In this document: positions 26,101-38,100 of the stretch, piece after piece | How the letters are laid out: each line of letters starts with the position of its first letter | Position numbering within the stretch: the first letter of the stretch is position 1 | Source: Melitaea cinxia | Taxonomy: Eukaryota; Arthropoda; Insecta; Lepidoptera; Nymphalidae | Direction of reading: 5' to 3' | Assembly: GCF_905220565.1 (NCBI RefSeq) | Contig: NC_059398.1 | Location: 3,224,001 to 3,288,000 of the forward strand | DNA length: 64,000 nucleotides | The notes under the pieces: model-generated | What the model saw: only the letters and a program-made list of their open reading frames with translations | What the model was told of the DNA's origin: nothing | The model's database searches: none | Made by a program: the position numbers and the translations under genes

Positions 26101-29100
26101 TTTTTTTAAATTTTTATCTGTCTGTCTGCTTGTTTGTTTGTTCCGGGTAATCTCTGAAACGGCTGGACCGATTTTGACGGGACGTTCGCTGGCAGATAGC
26201 TGATATAATAAGGTGTAGCTTAGGTTACTTTTGTTTCAGAAATTTATTTAAGTACCTATTTTATAACTGCGAACTGAAAAATAACTTTTTTGTTAAATTC
26301 CACGCGGACGAAGTTGCGGGCATACCTAGTATCGAAATTAAAAGTGTATAATTATTATAAACTGCGTGGGGCAGAGTAGGTCTATTGTTGAATTTAAAAG
26401 AAATAAAATATGTTATAAACATTGTACTGCATAATTTTCATTGGTTCGTCGCTTTGTTTCCACACAACCGGTGAAATGCACGAGATTATCACCAGAATGG
26501 CCGAAAATTGTGGGTAACCGACCGTTTCACTTTCCAATTTCAAGGAACGTTACTGATATTATTGTGGTCAATCTTTCCCTCGGTCAGTAATCTGTATATA
26601 ATAAAGCATGTTTTTCGTACAACATAAAGTGTTTTTGCGCACTATTTTACTTACATTTTGTGTAACACAATCATTAAAATTTATGTAATGTTTAGATAAT
26701 GATTTTTTAACGTTGCTACATTCTTGAGTTTATTCATTTTTTGCTAATACATGTACACTAAAATATCTTGATTTAAACGCTTTTTATATATTTATATCTA
26801 AATAGCCAATTTATTTCTTTTTGTGTAGATATGCTGAAAAATTTGTATGAATTTTGAAAAAAAAAGAACAAACTATTTTAAGTTACGTCAAGGATTCTTC
26901 TATCAACTGGCACTAAACAGATATACTTTTTTTTAATTTATTTATTTGGCAAACAAACAATATAAGTATCACATACAATTAAATTTCTTACAAAACACAT
27001 TTATCAATAATGTTTCCACTAACAATAATAAACAGACATTTCATTTGAAAAGTCGAAATTTTAAATTAATTAACAGACTGTCGATGTTTATTTAATCAAA
27101 ACCAGTTTAAATTATTGGAATTATTCTAACCTAAAACTACCTCTAAATTTATGTGTAATCTAATAAAAATTATAATTTAATGTTTTTTCTCAGTTAAGTT
27201 TACATTAGGTACAGGGTAATAATATTTTCCGTGGTATAAAGGTTTAAAACAAAACAATGTTATTCAAACAGAAGTGTTGGAATGCCACAAGGGTCTAATT
27301 TGAGGGCGTGAAGTAACGAACATTCATTGTATACACAGAAGCTGTATTTCTACAAATTGAAACTTGAGTGTAAAGGGAACGAGAAAACTGTTTTAATATG
27401 TATTAAATTTTTGGCCGTTCGATGATGGTAATCAAAAAACACGTACTATCAAATATGAAAATGGTCTTAAAAAATTATAATTAACTAGCGACCTAGGTAG
27501 GTAGGTAGCGGACTAGGTGACGACGCGTTGGCGCAACGGTCACTGCACTGGTTTGTGGCTGTTGCGCTGGCGGTTGCGGGTTCGATCCTCGCACATGACA
27601 TACAGATGGTTGCCGTGGTCTGGGTGTTTGTGCAGTCCTTGTGGTTCTCCAATAATAAACAGAACAAAGTAATTGACAATAAAGAAACAAATATCTCTCC
27701 CCCAAGACGACTGGTCCTCGTGGGGGAAAAAGACCACAACCCTCCAACAACACAAGATAAGAATAGCAAAAACAGGCGTCGAAAACCAAAAGTTCCAAAA
27801 CTTTATATAGCGGCTCTTAATGTACTCACATTGAAAAACGAGGAAAATCTGGTAGAACTCATACATGCTTTAAAAGAGATCAAATGGGACATCATCGGCC
27901 TGAGTGAAGTAAGGCGAACGGGAGAAAGAATTATTTCTTACCCAGACTTCCTCTTATATTATATAGGAACGACTCCAGGTCACCATGGTGTTGGATTTAT
28001 CATCAAAAGACACCTACTAAATTACGTGGAGAGCTTCATTGGAATATCAGAACGCATAGGTTTGATTAATCTTAAGCTACCGGGATACGAAGATCTATGG
28101 TCCATTATACAAGTATACTCGCCTACAGAACAATACGATTCAGGATCAATAGATTCATTCTACCTAGAACTAAATAAAACAATCCAAGACCATACTTACA
28201 AGAACCTTATTGTAATGGGAGACTTCAACGGCCAAATTGGAGTTCAACAACCAGAAGAAAACACAGTTCTAGGACCTTTTGTATATCGAAAAAAGACCAG
28301 AAGTAAAAACGGAGAAAAGCTTATATATTTTGCTCAGGAAAATTGTTTGAAAGTTTTAAACACAATGTTCAAAAAGAAAAAAAAGAAAATGTGGACCTGG
28401 ATATCGCCAGACGGAAAAACAAAAAATGAAATAGATTTCATAATGACAAATAAAAGCAGATACTTTTCAAATATTACAGTAATAAGTAATTTTAACTTCA
28501 ATACCAACCATCGGATGATTCGAGCAGAGCTAATGACAATCCCGCCAAAGAACCCAAGACCTAGAAATAATACAATAAATAGAAAACCTAATAAATACCA
28601 AACAGCCCAAATAGGCAATTATATAATATCAAAACTTACAAATTATGAACAAGACACAACAAATATGAAGTTGCAAGAAAAATATAACTGGTTAGAAAGA
28701 ACAATCAAAACATCTATTCAGCAAGGGACTTGTAGCAAAGACCTATCTAACAAGTGGATGACTACAAACACTATGAACCTTCTGAATCAAAGAGCTGACT
28801 TAATCAAGGGAAAGAATACTAACGATAGTCGAAAGCAAATAGCAAAATTGAGCAAAGAAATAAAAACAAGTATAAGAAAAGACAGAATACAGAGTAGAAT
28901 GGAAACAATTGAAAGGCATATTTTACAGACAAGAGGAATAAAAAAGGCATATAAAGAGTTAACAAACAAAAAGGACTGGATCGTACAGATGAAACATAAC
29001 AATGGATTAAAGGAGAAGCGAAGACAAGGAATATTAGGAATCGCTACATCATACTACAAGGAACTATATCAAAGTACTGCAGAGGAAAAAGAAATAGAAC

Positions 29101-32100
29101 TGTTGGACATCTCACCTGTACCCAGTATCATGCAAGAAGAAATAGAATTTGCTTTGGAAACCCAAAAAAATGATAAAGCTCCTGGACCTGACGGAATAAG
29201 CAACGAAATATTAAAACAAGTAAAACATACAATAATACCTATTCTTAGAGAAATTTTCAATGAGATCATCAACTTGGAAATAATTCCACAGCAATGGACT
29301 AAATCTAATATAATCCTTCTGTATAAAAAAGGCGATGAGTACGATATCGGAAATTATCGGCCCATAAGTTTGATGTCCAATCTATATAAAATATTTGCAA
29401 AGATCATACTCAAACGAATGGAAAGAAAACTTGATGAACAACAGCCAATAGAACAGGCAGGTTTTAGGAAAGACTACTCAGTACTTGATCATATCCATGT
29501 TGCTAGACAAATAATTGAGAAATACACGGAACATCAACTTATATACTATTTGGCATTTGTCGACTACAGTAAAGCATTTGACTCGTTGATACATGCAAAC
29601 ATCTGGGAGGCATTAAAAGAACAAGGGATAGAACAGAAATATATAAGACTGATCAGAAACGTATACCAAAATAGCTCAGCGTGCATTCAGCTAGAAAAGA
29701 AAGGAGATTCATTTAAGATTAAAAAAGGAGTAAGACAAGGAGATCCTCTCTCTCCAAAACTTTTCTCCGCTGTTTTAGAAATGATTTTCAGAAAGTTCGA
29801 CTGGGAAAATCTGGGCTTAAACATCGATGGCCGCACGCTAACAAACTTAAGATTTGCTGATGATATTGTGTTATTCGCAAAAACGCCAGGTGACCTACAA
29901 ATAATGTTAAACGAATTAGCATATGAGAGTGAAAAAGTAGGACTAAAATTGAATCCTGAGAAAACAAAAGTTATGAGTAATGGATATAAAAGCGGTATAA
30001 ATGTAGGTGAGTCACAAATCAGTTATGTAGACGAATATATATACCTCGGTCAGCTAATATCACCTAATGATAATATAAACAAAGAAATCGAAAGAAGGAT
30101 AGCAAACAGTTGGAAAAGGTATTGGGATCTAAAAGAAGTCATGAAAGACAAAAATGTAGATATAACAATAAAAAGTAAACTTTTTAATGCCTGTATCTTA
30201 CCAATTTTAATGTATGGAAGCCAAACATGGGCCATAACAAAAAACACAATGGACAGAATTGCTGTTTGCCAACGAGCAATGGAGAGAAATATGATAGGAG
30301 TAAAAAAGGGGGAAAGAAAGCGAAATATCGAGATTAGGAAAAAAACCAGGATACAGGACGTCGCCATAAAAATAAAAAGACTAAAATGGAAGTGGTCGGG
30401 ACACACGATTAGAGGAAAGGACAAGTGGAGCAAAATAGTTACACAATGGTACCCAAGGGAAGGTAAAAGAAAAAGAGGTAGACAACAAAAAAGGTGGGAT
30501 GATGATATCAGACAGGTTGTAGGTACAACATGGAGTAGGGTGGCCAGAGAGAGATTAGAATGGAATAGGTTGAAGGAGGCCTTTGTCGATTGGCAAACGG
30601 ACTTACAGAAAATTAAAAAACGTCATATGTGTGAATAATTTTAACATAATTGTAAATTTAATGTCCGAATAAAGGCTTTTTTATTTTTTATTTTATTTTT
30701 TATTTTATTGTGGTTCTCCCCACCGTGCTTCTTCACTCTGACATCAACAAAAAATTAAAAATACACCCAAAACTACTTGTAGCAATCATCGCAACAAAAA
30801 AAATATTCCTAAGGTAAATAAAACTAACCAAAAATCATAATGGTTTCGGCGAAATGGTCACTTCCGTTAAACTCTGTTTGCAAATAAAATGTTTTAGTCA
30901 AGTCAAAAAAACCAAAAATATGAACTTTAAATCAGAGTCAATAACCTTTACAAGTATTTTAATTTTCATTTTTTTGAATTTACCAAATTATGTATAAATG
31001 TTGACAGTATTATATGTATAAATGTTGACAGTATTATATGTATAAATGTTGACAGTATTATATTATCGAGACTTTTGAACTTAATTAGTTTGTTTTTAAG
31101 AGTATCTGCAGAACCTACATTCCAAATCGTTGGCAGACAGTCAGTGAGTCAGTTCAGCCTATTATATTCCACTGCAAGGCTGCTGATAGGTCACCCCAAG
31201 TTCACGTCAGACATCCCAGTTTTCCGCAATCCTCATCCAGGCCACACCGCCAATCTATCACTTTAACTATACATAATTAATTGAAAACAATATAATTTTA
31301 TTTTGTACAATGACGATGCAAAAGTGCTTTAAGTGCTTAAAGCCTAGGTACTTGAATAAAATAATTTTTGTTTTTAATCAAAAGTGTGCGGTGAGTAAAG
31401 ACCGTTCTTCACTATAGCACCTCTTATTCTAGCTTTTTTATAACTAATGCCCAGCACATTAGTCAATACTCATAATAGCTTTTCCCATATTCACAAACCA
31501 GATAACTTTGACCGGGCCTAATGAACAATAATAATAAGTGTAGATAAATAACAACGGCGATATGGTCGTTCATCTAAATTAAGAGTACCATCATAATGAA
31601 TGTTCGTGACCGACGGCTTTACGGGGAGCGTATCCTGAGGCACTCGCTGTTCGCATGCGCCTGCGCTGGCGTGAGAATGTGCCGAGATTTTTAAGGCTTG
31701 ATGTATGAAACCACGGAAGGGTTAGGTTTCATATGTTACGAAATCTGTGCAGTACCTTTAGTTAGTTTGGATTTTTGTTGATCGCTTTTACATATTTGAT
31801 AATTTTTGAAACGTATTATAATAACAAAAAATGCGAAAATGTTGTTGATTCCAATATAAATTTGTGTTTGCTAGCAAACGAAAAAAAAAACAACTTCAAT
31901 TACATCGACAAGTAATACAACTTAAGTAGACGAAAAAAATTAACAAATGCACTAGACGTCACTACGGTTTTCGAAGGTTCCCCTCGATTTCTCTGGGATG
32001 CCATCATCAGATCCTGGTTTCCTTATCATGGTATTATCAAAATCGGTTCATAAACGACGAAGTTATCTGCGAACATACATTACATATATTATACGGTTGA

Positions 32101-35100
32101 ATTGTTGATTGTCGATTAAAAAGAATTTTAGCCACAAAAATGTCAAAAGTGTTGATAATTAGGTACAAGTAATATGTAACTTGTAACAAGTTAAGATTAC
32201 ATATCAAAAACTAAGTTTAATTTTTTAATCAATCAGTCAATCAGTTTAAAATAAAAAATGCACTTATTTCAATGTTATCATTGGTACGCTATTAGCTGCT
32301 TGCATTGATATAATTTGAGCTACTTTTACTTTTACACGAAGGCTCTACGTGCCGTAGCTTACGCGTGGGGTTACTAATTTCACCATCACCAATATCGTTC
32401 AGTTAGACGCGAGAAACGACGGTGGTCGGTCACCGTTAGTTCAGGACTTGTAATTGCAACGTCGTTGCTTATTACGTGAAAACCGTGAAATACAAATACT
32501 TTTTGAAACTTTTAATTTGTTAATGTACGTTGTATAAAAGTGTATGTAAATATAAAATATTATTTAAGAAATGGTGTGATTTGTTTTGACATAGTTATCG
32601 GTAATAGTTTATTAAATGTTTTCTACTATCTAAAACTGTTTTTTTTGGTATTTTTAAATAACATTATTTCATTCAAATTTTATGTTTTGAAAATAAATTT
32701 TAAAAGTATAAATAGAAAAATATATACAACCTTTACTGAGTACAGATAAAAATATTACAGTTTTGGTATCGTACAACATCCGGACCGGATCCGGATACTT
32801 CCGGAGTGTAAAGTGCTGTGTTTATTTTTGCAGAGATTACATTCAAAGACTTGCCGCCGCCGTATCAGGAAAATGAGGATGAAGTTATTAGTCCCGAGAA
32901 TTATGATCTACAGACTGCAGTAAGACACTTGCTTAATAACCTTTAATTGGCTATTTATTATAATATATATTAATACGCTAAGATTAAGATGTTTGTCTCT
33001 CTTTTTAGAAGAAACCTCACAATTACTCCACATAAATTATATAGGTATCGTTTTATAGATCATTGCTTGCTCTACCGGCATTTACAACTATAAAGTTTAT
33101 TATTTTTATTGTTTTTGTAAATTTAATAATTATTAAGATTATACATCTGACGGCTCTGGTTTCTTTGGTGGGTCTACTGTCCCTTGGAGTTGTGAAAAAA
33201 TCAAACTTCTAAGCTAACGCTATCAAGAGATACAGCCGTTTATGCTGCAAATTTGCGACACTCGCAAGGGACTCAAAAATTACAGGGTACTTGTACCCTT
33301 GAACTCAGAATCTTGAAATTTGGTACGAAGTAACGTCTTCATAACATCATCATCATCACATTAGCCTATCGCAGTCCAGTAGTGGACATAGTATCCACAA
33401 GTTCGAGCCAAAATGGCGTGAAATCAGGTGTTTTGCCCGTAGTCACCTCGCTGGGAAGGCGGGTTGGTAGCACTGAAGACGCTGTGGCCCGTCTTCGACC
33501 TGTGTATTTCAAACCAGTAGTTAGATGGTTATCCCACCATCGGTCAGCTTTTTAAGTTCCAAGGTGGTAGTGGAACTGTGTTATCCCTTAGTCGCCTCTT
33601 ACGACACCCACGACTTCAAGTCGAAATAACGTCTTATAGTACAGATAAAGGAAAAATTGCGAAAAGCATAAATTTTTCGTTACATCATATTATAATAAAA
33701 ATGTTTTTAAGCAGTTTTTTTATACGGAACCCTCGGTGCGCGAGTCCGACTCGTACTTGGCTGGTTTTTTTTTTAATTTACATAGTCTTTAGCTTTGATT
33801 TTTTCGCAAGAGCTTGTTATGGCGATGTACCTACGCGAATTGTAATTGTAGTTTAGTCTAATGTTTGTCATTTAGTGTAGTCTCACTAAAATCAATTTAG
33901 GATTCCTACATGGTGCTATTTTTTTTAGTGTGAAGAATTTTAGAGACATTTATCACCTATAGACATACATATTAACTTTAAATTGTATCTGCAATTAATT
34001 TCAGAACGTGCCAACATGCGAAGTTGTAGACTTACTAGCAAATTGCAATATAACGAACGAAGACAACGATCAATCCGAAGTTGAATACGCGGAAATAGAA
34101 GAAATGGGAACGTGGCATTCGACGCCATTAGCATATCGACACAAGCCTAAAATATCCCTAACGTGGGTTCTCAAAGATAACATAAAGAAAACAGAAAAGA
34201 AAAATGACGATAATGTTAAAAAAAATTGTTGTAACAACAGAACGAAACTTGAGGATAAAAATTATGTTAAAGAAAGGATCGTAGGTCGTAACGAATATTA
34301 CCACCATATGAGGTTCAAAAGCGCCTGTGATGAGTTCAACGGTGAAGCGTCATATTCAGACACGAGTGTTGGAAGTGACGAGTACGTAAGAAAGAAACAC
34401 AGACACAGGCATAAGAGAAGAAAGAAAACAAACAAGTTTGGATATGATATACGAGACTTGGATACTTTTCTGAGTGAGGTAATTATACGTTCACGGTATA
34501 AACATTTTAAATGTCTAGTAGATAATATGTTTTTAGTAATGTTGGTTTTTGTTCTTCCATGTGACTTCCTTAAAGAAGCGTTTTTCAGATAAAAACAGCA
34601 GTATTTATAATAATAGTCCGCAAATCAATTTTTATTGGCGAATTATTGTATGGGAGATAAAATTTTATTACATAGATATAATTATAACGTTAACATAAAA
34701 AGAACAAACTGGACGTTTGCATATTTTAATTTATAAACTTATGTTCCGTATCTCTTAAAATCTTTGAGCTATTTTCAAGATTTCATATGAATTAACGTAT
34801 TATTCAAGTGCATTTTTAATTAATTAAAATTAAAGAATTCCGAATAAGATATTTCGTTTTAAAGGTATTAATTAAAAGTTTATAATTTACGCTTGAAGCC
34901 GTCACATCACAGTATTAAATGGAAATCATTACTGAATCTTAATTATTATAAGGGAAGTATTAAATATTAAGGACTTAATTCACTTTTGAATGGATTTTTT
35001 AAGGTCATTCTTTTATTACGTAATTTTGAATATTCTATGTTACAAAGATTAATAAGCCTCAAAATTGGCTAAAAATCTTTTGAGGTAAAAATTGCACATC

Positions 35101-38100
35101 ATTTGCAAAGAAATTTCGAAGGTATAATACGGGGCTTGGATTTTTGAGGTTTAATGATTATCCCATTGCAATTTAATTTCCTGACAAACGATTATATATG
35201 GTATTGTATTAAAATAAAGATTATTTTAGCACACCCGCTCTCGACGTAAGTCTGAATGGCTGGAGTCATTCATCAATGCGTTTTATTTAAACAAAGATAT
35301 ATTTTACAATATATGATATACGGTTTAATGATTATGTGATGGCCAGAGTAAGGCAGTATGATAGATATTATACATATCATATATCAACCGTATAGAGACG
35401 GAAACTGAGGTTGTTTTTTGTGTGACCTTTGCTTTTGATCATTAATTAGCTGAATTGCTTACCTATTTGTTTGAATTTTGTAATCGCTTTTGTTTATTTC
35501 ATATCGAATATATATATTTTTAATTTTTATTTTTATATTGACAAAGCAATATGACCTGATCTTATACATCTAGTTATTTGATCGCTTACGGGACTTAAAG
35601 CCATACTTAATTGGTACTTAAAGCTTAAAAGTTAAAGATAGTGTAAAGGTACGTAACTACCAATTGATATCGAAAGTAAGTTGATTTTGATTTACTCTTA
35701 TGTATGAAAGATTATCAAAATATTTGTGCGTTAATGGTGTCGAATATCGACTGTTGTAAATTTTTACAAACATATTATGAACACAACTCACGGGGCCTAC
35801 ATGTACTGATGAGCTTTTGAACGATACGGCTGGGTGATATTATATTTAATTTGTGTATGTCCTCTATTTATCTAGAGACGACCGCTTTGGTGTAATGGTG
35901 CGTGTCGGCGACAGATAAAACAACGACGCGCGCGGGTTCGATTCGCGCTCGGAGTGGATATTTGTGTTTATAAAAATATTCAATTCCGATCTGTTTGTTA
36001 GTCCCTGTGGGTCTCCCCACCGTGCATCGGAGAGCACGTTAAACCGTCGGTCCCGGTTGTTATCATGTACACCGGATAGCGATCGTTACTCATAGTAGGG
36101 AATATATCCGCCAACCCGCACTGGAGCAGAGTGGTGGATTAACTTCTTCTCCTACGTGAGAAAAGATACCTATGCCCAGCAGATGGATATTACAGGCTAA
36201 AGTAAATAAAACTTAGTTGAAAGAAACCTCGTCTAATATCCTATAGTGAAATAATACCATTTATAGTAGTAGTTATCTTTTACAAAGTCGGTCAACAGAT
36301 TTCGATCAAGGAAGTAGGTACCTAACTACCTTCACACGGAAAATACAAAATACTGTGCAATGTATTCAATCTCATTCTCTCCGATATATTTGTTTGTTTC
36401 TTTTCATCGTTCATTTCGTTTTATGTAGTTTCAAATCATTTAAGTTTAGGTAAAAGAAAAATAATTTAAGTTAAATACAGATTAAAATACAGATTTGAGC
36501 TCATTAATGAAAAAAAAGAAAAAATTATACAAAGTCTATTGTTGGTATTATTTTTTAACCGACTTCAAAAAAAGGAAGAGGTTACTCAATTCGACCGTAT
36601 ATATATATATAAATATACACACATAAAATATATATATATATTTTTTGAAACTTTTAATTTGTTAATGTACGTTGTATAATAGTTTATGTAAATATAAAAT
36701 ATTATTTAAGAAATGGTGTGATTTGTTTTGACATAGTTATCGGTAATAGTTTATTAAATGTTTTCTACTATCTAAAACTGTTTTTTTTTTTGGTATTTTT
36801 AAATAACATTATTTCATTCAAATTTTATGTTTTGAAAATAAATTTTAAAAGTATAAATAGAAAAATATATACAACCTTTACTGAGTACAGATAAAAATAT
36901 TACAGTTTTGGTATCGTACAACATCCGGACCGGATCCGGATACTTCCGGAGTAAAGTGGACTATATATATATATTTTATGTGTGTTCGGCGATAACTTCG
37001 CCGTTTATGAACCGGTTTTGATAATTCTTTTTTGTTGGAAGGGAATTATCGCTGGTGTGGTACCATGATAAGGAAACCAGGATCTGATGAAGGGATCCCA
37101 GAGAAATCGAAGAAAACTCTCGAAAATCTGCATAACTTTTTACTGGGTGTACTGATTTTAATGATTTTTAATTTAATCGAAAGCCGATGTTTATCATGGG
37201 GTCTCATGTTTATGATTACAACTTTTGGAGTAATCTTTGATAATGCGTATTTACTTGACTATTTTTTCATCAACCTACGTTGTATTACTTGTCGATATAA
37301 TTGTAGTCGGTTTTTTTTCGTTTGCCTGCAAACACAATTATTCATATATGAAACTGAGTTTATACAAACTAAAATGCTTAATCGTGATGTTTCATGATTT
37401 TTGATGTTTAATGTATTTTAAATTTATCTCATTTACTCCATTTGTTATCAGAAAGTAATTTACACTATTATTTGTATTTTCAGGCGTCAATAGATCGTCC
37501 AGGCAACATTCCAGTCGTCATAGCATTTCCAACTACCCTGTATCAAACGCAAAAGGGTCTACAGCGCGAGCTTACTCTACCTCTAGGTACGGTGGTGAAC
37601 GCGGTGTTTAAGAACCAACAATGGTTGTATGTACAGACGCCACACGGAGACGAGGGCTATGTGATGTATAGTTCTTGTCTACCGTTGGGAATATTACCTA
37701 ATAGGTAAGAATTTACCATATATTGAAATTAGTATTTTTACTATTTGATTGTACTAGGTATAGTACATTTTCTGACATTGATTAAAAAGTACCTACCTTA
37801 TAATTGATAGAGAAAATTACTTTAGATTTTTATGTTATGGTACAACTTACAATTGAGACTTTCTTAAAAAATAATATTCAATTGTATGAATATTTTTAGG
37901 TATGTACTTTTAGACTGCTAAAATTAATAATTAATAAGTGAGGAAATTAATTTCTTTTCAATTTTTAATACGTGTAATTATAATTTTGTAAATCTAACAA
38001 AAGCAGAATAACAAAAACCCTCATTTATATTTCTTAATTCAGGTCATCACTTCAAAAGAAAACGCCGTGCTGGGAAAGCAGTACAGACATATATCCGCGG

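Larger units (their letters stand above)
30720..31862. other. Intron sequence with short repeats
   Basis: Contains the SINE remnant at its left edge, the triple 24-bp repeat, and a CpG-rich patch at ~31600-31690. No gene seen. Confidence 0.3.

Noticed and set aside
27520..27600. tRNA gene
   Set aside because: A and B boxes are present but the sequence does not fold as a tRNA and is followed by SINE body. The same holds at 6628-6710 and 35885-35960.
33578..33856. 92-aa coding gene
   Set aside because: Runs through the end of repeat R and the CGGAACCCTCGG repeat.
37032..37397. 121-aa coding gene
   Set aside because: Lies wholly in ACCGACTTC-family transposon sequence; similar frames occur in its other copies.
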